A stretch of DNA of 64,000 nucleotides from Palsa-504 sp963818225 (lineage in GTDB: Bacteria; Actinomycetota; Actinomycetes; Streptosporangiales; Streptosporangiaceae). The stretch spans positions 434,001 to 498,000 of the forward strand of contig CAWFRO010000014.1 in the NCBI GenBank assembly GCA_963818225.1, read 5' to 3'. This document shows positions 51,975 to 60,954 of the stretch, piece by piece. Numbering within the stretch: position 1 is the first letter of the stretch; the number at the start of each line of letters is the position of its first letter. Below the pieces are notes generated by a model. The model saw nothing but the letters and a program-made list of their open reading frames with translations. It did not search any database and was not told the DNA's origin. A program made the position numbers and the translations under genes.

Positions 51975-52907
51975 CTAGTCAGTCAGCCAGTCCGGCGGCT
52001 GATCGCCGGTCTCCGCCTGCCACACGGCGGTGAAGTGACCGGGGTCAGCACGGTAGGACGCCTTGAGCGCGGGTACCGCGTCCTGGAGCAGCTCGCGGCG
52101 ATGCTGAGCGGCCGCCATGGACCAGCCTTGGGCGAGGAGCCAGGCCGCCTCACGGTGACGGTCCTGCCCGCACAGCAGCTCGCCTTCCAGCAGCGCGGCA
52201 CGGGCGGCGCAGGACGGGACCTGCGGCCACGGCAGCTTGTCCTGGCAGATGCTCGTGGCCTCGTGCACGGACGCCAGCGCGTCGCCGGTCAGCTCGATCT
52301 CGGCCAGCCAGCCCGCTTCGCAGGTCAGGCACTCGGCGAGAGGCGGCAGGTAACTGGCCGGATCAGCGGCGGCCAGGTTACGGTACAGCCGCACCGCCAC
52401 CCGTATGGCGGCCAGGGCCTCGGCCAGGCGGTCGTCGGCGGCCAGCAGACGCGACTGGCGGTCAAGGGCGTCGGCCAGGTCCGGCCCGTACTTGCCGGGG
52501 CGTTCGGCGGCCAGGTCCTGGTAGATCGCTACCGCCTCCCCAGCGGTCTGAAGCGCTTCCTCATCCAGGTGCGCCGCCTGCAGGGCGCCCGACTTGACGA
52601 TCAGCCGGCTGGCCAGGGCATCGCGGAACTGGCCGGGCCATATTCTGGCCAGCGTCCGCCACCCCGGCATCTCGCCGCTGAGCTGGGCGATCGCCTCGGC
52701 GGGCTGGTCGTTGTGCAGCAGGGTCGCGGCATCGGGCATGGTGAACACGAGGACGATGACCAGGCCGGCGAAGACGACAAGCGGACCGGCGAGCACCCCG
52801 GCGATCGCCCACCACGGGCCAAGCAGCAACCACGCCCCTGCACCGAACGCAACGGCGCCGACAGCGAAGAGCGCGCTCAGCTTGCCGCGCGTCAGCTCGC
52901 CCCGCAT
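51975..52907 (-). CDS. Membrane-anchored TPR-like protein
   Basis: 310 residues. Two hydrophobic segments at about residues 10-30 and 33-57 (AVGAVAFGAGAWLLLGPWWA, VFAGLVIVLVF) anchor an otherwise helical protein. The soluble part has repeats of the type EALQTAGEAVAIYQDLAAER and RLAEALAAIRVAVRLYRNLA, characteristic of tetratricopeptide-like motifs in actinomycete proteins. No enzymatic motif is seen. It ends 71 bases beyond the DUF222-HNH gene on the same strand. The role is unknown; a scaffold is likely. Confidence 0.75.
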   Translation of the reverse strand: MRGELTRGKLSALFAVGAVAFGAGAWLLLGPWWAIAGVLAGPLVVFAGLVIVLVFTMPDAATLLHNDQPAEAIAQLSGEMPGWRTLARIWPGQFRDALASRLIVKSGALQAAHLDEEALQTAGEAVAIYQDLAAERPGKYGPDLADALDRQSRLLAADDRLAEALAAIRVAVRLYRNLAAADPASYLPPLAECLTCEAGWLAEIELTGDALASVHEATSICQDKLPWPQVPSCAARAALLEGELLCGQDRHREAAWLLAQGWSMAAAQHRRELLQDAVPALKASYRADPGHFTAVWQAETGDQPPDWLTD

Positions 52908-52977
52908 GGCGCCATTATCAGGCCTCCCGGGGCTGGCCGTCCGTAAAGGGGCCTCGTGGCGCCAATGGCCTTCGGTG

Positions 52978-55126
52978 TTACACGGGGTAGCGGGTGGGTT
53001 CGGTGAGGTATTGCCGGCCGCTCGGGGTGGTCCAGCGGATGTGGCCGGTGGGGAGCTGTTCGGCGTTCCAGCGGGGGTCTTGCTTGGCCCGGTGGTCGTG
53101 GCGGCAGGTCGGGTTCCCGTTGCAGAGGCAGGTCCGGCCGCCCGCCTCATACGGGATGTTGTGCTCGAAGTCGGCGCTCGTCGATGGCCGTCGGCAGCCC
53201 GGCCCGGTGCACGTGGCGTGCCGGACCTGGGCCAGGTGCCGGAGCAGGACCCCGGGATCGTGGCCCTTGGCCTCGTGCCGGTGATCGCACTCGCCCGTGG
53301 GGATGGGCTCGAGGGCGATGAGCAGGTCCCGCTGTCCGGGGGTTCCGGTGGCCAACGTCCAGGTGCCATACCCGCCGGGCGGGCCGGGCTGGTCCGTCGC
53401 GGTGAAGCTGAACGTGGGCCGCCGGGGGCGGGTCAGGCCCGCCTGCGGTGCCGGATGTGCGGCTTTTCGGCGTGTTCGTCCGGCTGGCGGCCGGTGCGGG
53501 GCGGGCGCAGCCGTGCCCGATGGCGTGGCCGTCCTGGTCGGTCACGGTCACGCACCAGGTGGACCGGGCGGTGCGGGCCGCGGCGGCGGCCAGGTCGCGG
53601 GCCAGGTCGGGGTCCAGGGGGCCGATGCCGGTCATCTCACCGGGCCGGTCCGCGAGGTGGAGCAGGGTGGCCAGCGGGATGGTCAGGTTGGCCCGGCCGG
53701 CGAACCCGGGCGGGATCACCCCGGCCAGCGGCCCAGCCGGAGCCGGCATCCGGGGCCCCCGCGGACCAGACCCGCCATCCGGGCCGGAACTAGCGTCCGG
53801 GCCGACGCTGTCGTGGCGGCCGCTGTCCTGGCCAAGACCGCTGTCCTGGCGGGGCTTGCTGTCGTGGCCGGGAGTGCCGTCCTGGCCAGGGCCGCTGTCC
53901 TGGCGAGGTTGCCGTCGTGGGATGGCTTGCTGTCGTGGCTGGGGTCGTTGCCCGTGCGGGTGCCGACGGGGCGGGAGTCGATGCCGAGAAGAATGTCCAG
54001 GAATGCGCGGGCCCGGAGCAGGTCCATGCCACCGTCCAGGCCCGCCTTGCCCAACTGCCGGGCCCACCAGGTAATCCGCTGATCAGCAGCCAGCACCTCC
54101 GCCGGCGGCAACTCCCGGCCGGTCAAGCCCGCGTTCCCGGACGGCTCCGCCCACCGCTGCACCCGCGCCTGCTTGGCCGCATGCTCCCGGCGTTTACGCG
54201 CCTTCTCCGGGTTCACCTCCATCACCGCCCGGCTGATCGCCGACCGCAACCCCGCCGGGGTCAAGCGTCCCGGCCCGGCCCAGGACCATGGCCTCCGCGG
54301 CACGGGCCTCGGCCGGATCCAGCAGCACCGTCGCACTCGCGATGATCAGCGCCTTATCCCGGGTCAGCACCCCGGACCGGAACGCCGCCCGGGTCCCCGG
54401 CAAGCGCACCTCCAGCGCCGCCGCCAGGACCAGGACCTCCTCCGCATCACCAGCGGACAGGGCCAGCGCCGCACCCAGCTCCCGGGAGGCGAACTCATCC
54501 CACTCCCCCGGCAGACCAGAGTCACCGTCGACCGCGGTGCCGGGGGCGGGACGGCGGCGGAGCAGCTCCGCCACCGCCGCATGCTTCCGCGCACTGGCAT
54601 TAGCCTCCACCCGGTCCCACGCGCAGATCGCCCCGACCAGCTCATCATCGGACGCACCCCGGTACCGGTCATCGTCCCCGGCCGCCTCGTCGGCGAACTG
54701 GCCCAGCACCGGGCCACCCGGCGCGACGTCCAGCGGCCTACCCGACGCGAACCCCGCCGCCCGGCTGGCGTACTCACCCGGGAACCTGGACGCCGAGCCC
54801 GGCATCCCCGGGCCCCGGCGGCCCGCCGCCACCGACCCGAGCACGGCCCGGATCCCGGCCTGACCGGCCCGGGCCATCTCCGCCTCCGCTTCCGCCTGCT
54901 CAGCGGTGACCTCCCGGGCCTCCGCGATCAGCGCGGCCAGCTGCGCATCATCCATCCCCGGCGGCGGCGCGTTATCCGGATCCTCATACTCCTCCGGCTC
55001 ACCATCACCGGGATCATCCTCACACAGGGCCGCCAGATAGCCCGGCTCATCCATCCACTCCGGCCACTCCGCGCCAGGCAGGTCATCATCCCGCCCGGGG
55101 TCCTGGGGAACCGGTGCTTCGCTCAT
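52978..55126 (-). CDS. DUF222/HNH endonuclease-family protein, multiple frameshifts
   Basis: A gene of about 715 codons recognisable in pieces. An acidic N-terminus leads to the DUF222 helical domain (DDELVGAICAWDRVEANASA, RELGAALALS, VLTRDKALII). After a frame change near 54262 come LTPAGLRSAISRAVMEVNPE and GLDGGMDLLRARAFLDILLG. After another near 53910 there is a Gln/Asp/Ser-rich linker and GFAGRANLTIPLATLLHLAD. After a third near 53430 comes the HNH domain (CRRPSTSADFEHNIPYEAGG, CRHDHRAK). These genes are multicopy in actinomycetes, and their nuclease role is little tested. Real decay, phase-variable repeats or sequence errors are all possible. Confidence 0.72.
53807..53944 (-). repeat. 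Degenerate ~15-18-bp tandem repeat in the HNH linker
   Basis: Multiple units of GCTGTCCTGGCC and GCTGTCGTGGCC type on this strand, encoding a GQDSG/GHDS-like linker on the coding strand. One of the frame changes lies within it. Confidence 0.75.
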
Positions 55127-55420
55127 CAGCCATCGTCCGATCTACTGTCAGGCCGACCTTAATCCCTGTGAAGAAGATCTTTATAGGTTATTAGTTCGAT
55201 AATATCGGACCGATGTGACATTCTTGGAACGCCACGCCGAATAGGAAAGATCAGCGGAACGAGCCTGGCGAGGATCATCGGAGGATACTGAGCCCGATCG
55301 CAGCCATATCGGGCGCCGGGCCGACGGTTAAACTAACTGGGCCTTTCGCCTCAAACCGGATCCTGCCGTGGGCCGTCACGGCGGTAGAGCCGACCCACAG
55401 AGGGAGCCGTATGAGCGGCA

Positions 55421-55996
55421 TTGTCGACCGGGACGGGGTCCGTCGGCACAGTGTTTTGGCACAGGGTTCGCTGGCACAGTGTTCGCTGGCACAGTTACCG
55501 TTGGCCCAGCTTTGCCTGGCGCGGGGTTCGCCGCGTCGGGTCGCGCCGGCGTCCCGGCCGCTGGGCGGCGGTCGGCGTTCTGCTGGGCTGCGCGGTGACG
55601 GCGTGCTCGTCAGGGCCGGCGCCAATTCCGACGCCGACCAGCAGCCAGGCTGGACAGTTCCGGAGTTCGGATGCTCCGGCGCTGCTGGTCCAGTGCATGC
55701 TCACCCAGGGGACCCTGGGACCCTCGGACTCCATCTTCGCCGGGAACCCAAGCTGGCTGCACGGGCAAAGCATCGTCATCACCCCGGCCACGGCCGCGAA
55801 TTTCGACACCTGGTACCAGGCCAACGACAGGATCACCGTGGACGGCGAGGACCTCACCCATTGGACCCAGTGGGCGGCCACCAACGACCAGCTGCCCGCG
55901 GCGGTCTGCGGCCCGTCGGTATCACCGTCCGCGCTGCAGAAGCAGGTCTTCGGGCACGACCCCGCGGCCGGAAACCCGTGGGGCGCATTAGCCTGA
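55421..55996 (+). CDS. Putative lipoprotein
   Basis: About 191 residues if begun at the TTG at 55421. Residues ~48-65 form a lipoprotein signal (AAVGVLLGCAVTACSSG) with the lipobox ending VTAC, followed by a Pro/Thr/Ser linker and a globular domain (LLVQCMLTQGTLGPSD, NFDTWYQANDRITVDGEDL). The ~45 residues before the signal are encoded by a tandem repeat, and no good start is visible inside it. An ATG at 55411 with an AGAGGGAG site lies in another frame, so the true start may involve a frame difference within the repeat. The mature domain is not recognised. Confidence 0.6.
   Translation: MSTGTGSVGTVFWHRVRWHSVRWHSYRWPSFAWRGVRRVGSRRRPGRWAAVGVLLGCAVTACSSGPAPIPTPTSSQAGQFRSSDAPALLVQCMLTQGTLGPSDSIFAGNPSWLHGQSIVITPATAANFDTWYQANDRITVDGEDLTHWTQWAATNDQLPAAVCGPSVSPSALQKQVFGHDPAAGNPWGALA
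55445..55517 (+). repeat. 15-bp tandem repeat at the lipoprotein 5' end
   Basis: Five units of GGCACAGTGTTCGCT with variation, within the first codons of the lipoprotein frame. Confidence 0.85.
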
Positions 55997-56071
55997 CGAG
56001 ACAACCGAGACGTCTGGACTAGGTGACCCCGGCTTAGCGAATACACGTTCGATTGCGGTTATGCTGGTGTG

Positions 56072-56461
56072 ATGACCGGGTATACACCGCCAGGTTGGCC
56101 GGCCGGGGTGCACCCGCCGGACAGCGAGGAGTTCGAGTCCACCGCGGTCACCTGGCTGCTGGACGTGGTGCCGCCGGACTACCGGCTGCACGGGGTGCTG
56201 CGCCGGTACCCGGTAGCGCTGGCCGCCATGGCCAGGTGTCACACGAAGGCGTGCGTCGAGGGCGCACGCGAGGGTTACCGCACGGCGCGGACCGAACTAG
56301 CCGGGGCGCTGCCGCCGCACGCGATCGATACCGTCCTGGCCGCCTACCACAAGGAGGGCGCGCGGCTGGCCGCCACCGCACGCGCCGTCGGGCTGGTCGA
56401 GCGCGCGCTGCGAGGGGAGGTCTTCTCCCCCAAGATGAAAGACGAGCGGGCCGCCCGCTAG
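56072..56461 (+). CDS. Hypothetical protein
   Basis: 129 residues, MTGYTPPGWPAGVHPPDSEE with a helical body (TAVTWLLDVVPPDYRLHGVL, CHTKACVEGAREGYRTARTE, AIDTVLAAYHKEGARLAATA). No catalytic motif or membrane segment. The Pro-rich start and VTWLLDVVPPDYR segment recall short actinomycete proteins of unknown function. It is 75 bases downstream of the lipoprotein gene. Start chosen at ATG 56072; GTG codons just upstream are alternatives. Confidence 0.7.
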   Translation: MTGYTPPGWPAGVHPPDSEEFESTAVTWLLDVVPPDYRLHGVLRRYPVALAAMARCHTKACVEGAREGYRTARTELAGALPPHAIDTVLAAYHKEGARLAATARAVGLVERALRGEVFSPKMKDERAAR

Positions 56462-56462
56462 G

Positions 56463-56879
56463 CCGGCGGAAAATCGGCCTCAGCGGGCGGCCTGCCGCGA
56501 CCTCCCGATCATCTTCCTCACCGCCGCGACCGACCAGCCCGAGCAGGCCTTCCGGAGCTATGCGGCAGGCGCGGTCGACTACCTGGCCAAGCCGTTCGAT
56601 CCCTGGGTGCTGAAGGCCAAGGTGTCGGTGTTCGTCGACCTGTACCTCAAGCGCAGCGAGCCGGCGCTGGACCAGCTCGGGGCCGTGGAAGAGACGCTCG
56701 CGCTGCTGCGCACGCTGCCCGCGGTGCGACGGGACGCCGAGGCGGCCGAGACGGCCGCCCAGCTGGCCGCGCGGGTGGGACGGCTGCGGGCGGCCCTGGA
56801 CGGTTCGGCCGCGGGGTCGGCTGGTAGGGCGGCCAGCAGGGGCCGCCAGCAGGGGGGCCGCCAGCCAGGAGGCCGCTAG
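56463..56879 (+). pseudogene. Response-regulator receiver remnant
   Basis: The frame reads DLPIIFLTAATDQPEQAFRS, then AAGAVDYLAKPFDPWVLKAK, the second half of a CheY-like receiver (the conserved Thr and Lys are present). The first half with the phospho-accepting Asp is missing, and no start codon lies before a GTG at 56607. A helical tail of about 65 residues follows, ending in a Gly/Arg repeat. It looks like the 3' remnant of a truncated regulator. Translation from 56607 would give only the tail. Confidence 0.6.
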
Positions 56880-56900
56880 CCGGGGGGCCGCTAGGCGGGA
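56828..56900. repeat. ~15-bp repeat containing both convergent stop codons
   Basis: Units of GGCCGCCAGCAGGGG changing to GGCCGCTAGCCGGGG. The TAG of the plus-strand remnant and the CTA (stop) of the minus-strand acyltransferase both lie in GCTAG sequences of successive units. Confidence 0.75.
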
Positions 56901-57484
56901 GACACCCACCCGTCGGCAGGCACGTACTGCCTGACTACTCGGGCCGGGACGCCCGCCACCACGCACCGGTCGGGGACGGTGCCGCGGACTACCGCGCCGG
57001 CCGCGACCACCACGTTGCGGCCGATGCACGCGCCAGGCAGCACCACCGCCCCGGCGCCCAGCCAGCTGCCGGATCCGATCCGCACGGCCGCGTTGCGCGG
57101 TAGCTGCCGTCCGATCGGCTCGTCGGGGTCGGCGTAGGAGTGGTTCTGGTCGGTGATGTAGACGTACGGGCCGGTGAACACGTCATCATCGATGACCAGC
57201 GAATGGTGGGCGACGATGTGACTGCCCCGGCCGATCACGCAGCGGTCCCCGATCCGCAGCACCGGCGCCGGGCCCAGGTCCTGGCCGGGCACCATCCCAG
57301 CCGACAGGGACACCTGGGCGCCGATGATCGTGCCCGCGCCGATGGCGATCGATCGCTCGCCGAACACCGCCCCGGGCGGGAAGGCCGCCACCGAATCCGG
57401 GCCGAACTCGGCGAACCGCCGGCCAGCCGGGGTATCGGCCGTCACCGCCCCGGCCCGCTGGGCCGCCGCCCACCCCCAGTGCAC
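56891..57484 (-). CDS. Hexapeptide-repeat acyltransferase
   Basis: 197 residues forming a left-handed beta-helix of [LIV]-G-x4 hexapeptides (IGAGTIIGAQVSLSAG, IGDRCVIGRGSHIVAHHSLV, IGSGSWLGAGAVVLPGACIG, ending VVAGVPARVVRQY). Likely an acetyl- or acyl-CoA-dependent O-acetyltransferase; the His of AHHSLV and the DQNHSY segment sit where maltose/galactoside-type acetyltransferases keep theirs. The acceptor is unknown. It lies 61 bases downstream of rlmN on the same strand. Confidence 0.85.
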   Translation of the reverse strand: MHWGWAAAQRAGAVTADTPAGRRFAEFGPDSVAAFPPGAVFGERSIAIGAGTIIGAQVSLSAGMVPGQDLGPAPVLRIGDRCVIGRGSHIVAHHSLVIDDDVFTGPYVYITDQNHSYADPDEPIGRQLPRNAAVRIGSGSWLGAGAVVLPGACIGRNVVVAAGAVVRGTVPDRCVVAGVPARVVRQYVPADGWVSPA

Positions 57485-57545
57485 GGCCCGCCATCCCAGG
57501 CGAGCCAGCGGACGCGGTCACGGCCGCACCGGGCCTACCACTGGA

Positions 57546-58730
57546 TCATGGCCGGGCGGAGGCGGCGAGCTGGCCGCAGGCACCGTCGATCTCCCGGCCG
57601 CGGGTGTCCCGGACCGTGACCGGCACGCCATGGGCCTCCAGACGGCGCACGAACTCGCGCTGCGCGGCGGGCCGGGAGGCGGTCCACACCGAGCCCGGCG
57701 TCGGGTTCAGCGGGATCAGGTTGACGTGCGCGAGCTGGCCAGCCAGCAGCGAGCCCAGCAGGTCAGCCCGCCAGGCCTGGTCATTGATGTCCCGGATCAG
57801 GGCGTACTCGATCGAGACGCGGCGGTGGGTGACCGCCACGTAATCCCAGGCGGCGGCCAGCACCTCGGCGACCTTCCACCTCCGGTTGACCGGCACCAGC
57901 GTGTCCCGCAGCTCGTCGTCCGGGGCGTGCAGGGACACAGCCAGGGTGACCGAGAGATTCTCCGCGGCCAGCCGGTTGATGGCCGGTACCAGGCCGACGG
58001 TGGAGACGGTGACCGAGCGCTGGGAGATCCCCATGCCTTCGGGCACCGGCTCGGTGAGCCTGCGCACCGCGGCCAGCACGTTCGCGTAGTTGGCCAGCGG
58101 CTCCCCCATGCCCATGAACACGACGTTGGACACGCGGCCCGGACCCCCGGGGACCTCCCCCGCGGCGAGCACCCGGGCGCCGGCCACGACCTGGGCCACG
58201 ATCTCCGCGGTGGACAGGTTGCGGGTCAGGCCCGCCTGACCGGTGGCGCAGAACGGGCAGGCCATCCCGCAGCCCGCCTGCGACGACACGCACATCGTGA
58301 CCCGGTCCGGATAACGCATCAGCACCGACTCGACCAGCGCCCCGTCGAAGGCCCGCCACAGCGTCTTGCGCGTGGTCCCGTCGTCGCAGGACAGCTCGCG
58401 GTCCGCGGTCAGCAGCGGGGGCAGCAGCGCCTCGGCCAGCGCGGCGCGGGACGCGGCGGGCAGGTCGGTCATGTCGTCGGGTCGCTGGGTGTACCGGCCG
58501 AAGTAGTGCCGGGACAGCTGGGCGGCACGGAACGGCGGCTGGCCCAGGTCGGCGACCGCGGCCCGGCGCCCGGCCAGGTCCAGGTCAGCGAGGTGCCGGG
58601 GCGGCTTGCCGCGGCGGCCGGCGAGCGTGAGCGGGACGAGGCCCGCGGCTGGTGCGGGCAGTATGGGACCGCCCGCCGGGGGACTGGCGGGCACCACGGG
58701 ATCGCTCGCTGGGGGACTCGGTGGTGACAC
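57546..58730 (-). CDS. rlmN: 23S rRNA/tRNA (adenine-C2)-methyltransferase RlmN
   Basis: A 394-residue radical SAM enzyme methylating A2503 of 23S rRNA and A37 of some tRNAs. The 4Fe-4S motif is CGMACPFC near residue 153, the SAM-binding GMGEPLANY is near 208, and the second catalytic Cys lies in DGACGQLA near the C-terminus. The first ~35 residues are a Pro-rich extension beyond the usual length of ~350, so a later start is possible. In actinomycetes it commonly follows cdsA; here a SUFU-domain gene on the other strand separates them. Confidence 0.95.
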   Translation of the reverse strand: MSPPSPPASDPVVPASPPAGGPILPAPAAGLVPLTLAGRRGKPPRHLADLDLAGRRAAVADLGQPPFRAAQLSRHYFGRYTQRPDDMTDLPAASRAALAEALLPPLLTADRELSCDDGTTRKTLWRAFDGALVESVLMRYPDRVTMCVSSQAGCGMACPFCATGQAGLTRNLSTAEIVAQVVAGARVLAAGEVPGGPGRVSNVVFMGMGEPLANYANVLAAVRRLTEPVPEGMGISQRSVTVSTVGLVPAINRLAAENLSVTLAVSLHAPDDELRDTLVPVNRRWKVAEVLAAAWDYVAVTHRRVSIEYALIRDINDQAWRADLLGSLLAGQLAHVNLIPLNPTPGSVWTASRPAAQREFVRRLEAHGVPVTVRDTRGREIDGACGQLAASARP

Positions 58731-58846
58731 CAGGCTCCGTTCGGTAAAAAGTGGGGCCTCATCAGGATAGGACGGGGGGATGGCTGCGGCGGCCGGCTGG
58801 GACGGGCGGGGTTTTAGGTCGGCGGTTAAGTCAGTACATTTCGTTC

Positions 58847-59947
58847 ATGGGCCCGGTCACGCTGCTGGAGAGCTTCAGCCCGTACGGCAGCCGCAAGGTC
58901 ACCGTCGAGTACGACGGGCTGGTCACGGCGGCTTACCTGCATGACGACGCGGCGGCGATCTCCGCCATCTGGATCGCCAACCACGGGCCCGCGCCGGCGG
59001 CGACCGACCAGGCGCGGCTGGACGCCGGGCGCGCGCCGCTCATGCCCGCCGCGCGGACCAAGCATCCCGGCGGCCGGCCGCCGCTGCAGGCCGACACGCT
59101 GGAGGCGCTGTGGTTCGAGGAAGGCGACGGGGTGGCCATCCTGGAGAACGGGCGCCCGCTCGCGGTGCTCGCGGGCTGGTCGGACTCCGACCGCGGTATG
59201 CCCGGTTACAGCCGGGACGTCATCGGCCAGACGCCGTTCGGCTGGTCACTGGACGACGCCATGGAGGGGTTCGCGGCCCGGCTGGAGCGGTCCCGGTCCT
59301 TCTGGCGGTGGCGGCCGACCGGGTGGAGCCAGTTCACCCAGGCGCTGCTCGGCCACCTGCAGGCCAAGCTCGGGCCGGCCGGGCGCTACTGGGACGCCTC
59401 GGCCGGCAAGCAGCCCCTGATCGGAGTCACCGAACGGCCCCCGGTCCCGGGCCGCCCGTACACCGTCTTGTCCACGGTGGGCATGAGCGGCCAGCGCATG
59501 CCGGTCGTGGAGCAGGTGCTGGACGACTCCAGCGGCTACGCCCGGATCGAGCTGGCGGTGGCCACCACGCTGCCCAGCGCGCAGGCGGCCCGGGTATTCC
59601 TGTGGCTGGCCACCTACCCCTGGAACGCCGTCACCTGGTTCGGCCCAGGTCACAGCGTCCGGTGGTACCACGAGCCGGCCACGTTCCCGCTCGGCGGCGG
59701 AGCGGAGGCGGTGCTGCTCCTGGACTCACCCGGCGCGCTCAGCGAGGGGGGCCGTCCGGGCGGGCCGACCCTGGCCGGGCCGCAGCCGCCGGACCTGTCG
59801 GGGTTCACCTTCGGCGGGGATCCGGTGCGCTGGCTGTGGATCATCCCGATCTCCGAGCGGGACCGGCAGCTGGCCCGCGACCGCGGGTCGGCCGCGCTGG
59901 TCAGCCGGCTGTCGGCGCAACGCCGGAGCTGGGTGGTGGGGCCTTAG
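58847..59947 (+). CDS. SUFU (suppressor of fused)-domain protein
   Basis: About 366 residues. An N-terminal part (LLESFSPYGSRKVTVEYDGL, LEALWFEEGDGVAILENGRP) of unknown fold precedes a SUFU-like domain at about 185-366 (YTVLSTVGMSGQRMPVVEQV, RVFLWLATYPW, FGGDPVRWLWIIPISERDRQ). Bacterial SUFU-domain proteins are common near toxin-immunity loci and are often regarded as immunity-like or binding proteins, but none of the neighbours is a toxin. The start is ATG 58847 with a weak ribosome site. It is inserted against the direction of the core operon. Confidence 0.75.
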   Translation: MGPVTLLESFSPYGSRKVTVEYDGLVTAAYLHDDAAAISAIWIANHGPAPAATDQARLDAGRAPLMPAARTKHPGGRPPLQADTLEALWFEEGDGVAILENGRPLAVLAGWSDSDRGMPGYSRDVIGQTPFGWSLDDAMEGFAARLERSRSFWRWRPTGWSQFTQALLGHLQAKLGPAGRYWDASAGKQPLIGVTERPPVPGRPYTVLSTVGMSGQRMPVVEQVLDDSSGYARIELAVATTLPSAQAARVFLWLATYPWNAVTWFGPGHSVRWYHEPATFPLGGGAEAVLLLDSPGALSEGGRPGGPTLAGPQPPDLSGFTFGGDPVRWLWIIPISERDRQLARDRGSAALVSRLSAQRRSWVVGP

Positions 59948-59979
59948 GCCCCCCAGGGGGGGAGTGAGGGGCCTAAGGC
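59941..59979. terminator. Bidirectional terminator between the SUFU gene and cdsA
   Basis: A perfect 12-bp stem (GCCTTAGGCCCC with GGGGCCTAAGGC) overlapping the SUFU-gene TAG, placed between convergent genes. Confidence 0.8.
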
Positions 59980-60086
59980 GTCTGAGGGCCGGCGTCGTTC
60001 CCGGGAGCCTAGCGGATGCGGACGGGAACCCCCGGGGATTCCGGACCGGACGGCTAACAACTCCCCGCAAAACGGGCAACGAAACC

Positions 60087-60954
60087 TCACCGGGTGGGAA
60101 TGAACACCTCCAGCAGGAGCCAGACCACGGGCGCGGCGACGAGCAGGGAGTCGAGCCGGTCCAGGATGCCGCCGTGACCGGGCAGCACGGTGCCCATGTC
60201 CTTGATGTCCAGGTCGCGCTTGATCATGGATTCGATGAGGTCGCCGACCGTCGCGGCCACCACCACCGCCGCCCCGGTGAGCAGGCCCTGCCAGGGGTGG
60301 CCGTGCAGGAGCAGCGTCACGCACAGGGCGCCGCCGGCCAGGCAGGCGACCGCCGAGCCGGCGAAACCCTCCCAGGTTTTCTTCGGGCTGATCACCGGGG
60401 TCATCGGATGACGGCCCACGGTGATCCCGGCGAAATAGCCGCCGATGTCGCTGCAGATGGTCAAGATGACGAAGGTCAGGACCCGGCGCGGGCCGTCGGC
60501 CGGGACCAGCATCGCGACCACGAACGAGGCGAGGAACGGCAGGTAGACGGCGGCGAACACGCCCGCCGTGGTGTCCTTGACGTAGCCGGACGTGCCGCCC
60601 GGCAGCCGCCAGACGAAGGATGGCGATCATGGTCAGCCCCAGCGCGGCCAGCGCGTCTTTCGGCCCGAGCCAGTAGGTGCAGGTCAGCACCGCTGCCCCG
60701 CCGGCCGCGATCGGGATCACCGGGATGTTGATGTCACGCTTGGCCAGGGCCGTGGCCAGCTCGGCCAGGGCGACGCCCAGCGCCGCCCCCATGTACAGCA
60801 GGAACGTCGCCTTGACGGTGAGCAGGGTCAGTACGACCAGGCCGCCGAGCACGGCGCCGACGCCGATGGCCGCGGGCAGGTTACGCCCGGCCCGCCCCGG
60901 AGGCTTGGGTTCTTCTGGGTCTTTTGTCCGCGGTCCGGCTGAGTCGGTGGCCAC
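60087..60954 (-). CDS. cdsA: Phosphatidate cytidylyltransferase, one frameshift
   Basis: CDP-diacylglycerol synthase, an integral-membrane enzyme of phospholipid synthesis, about 288 residues when one base near 60618 is removed. The N-terminal hydrophobic segments (AIGVGAVLGGLVVLTLLTV, AALAALGLTMIAIL) join to VWRLPGGTSGYVKDTTAG, then membrane helices and the family signature SPKKTWEGFAGS through GDLIESMIKRDLDIKDMG, and LPGHGGILDRLDS. All catalytic residues are present. Because this activity is essential, the frameshift is most likely a sequence error. Its ATG immediately follows the frr stop. Confidence 0.9.
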
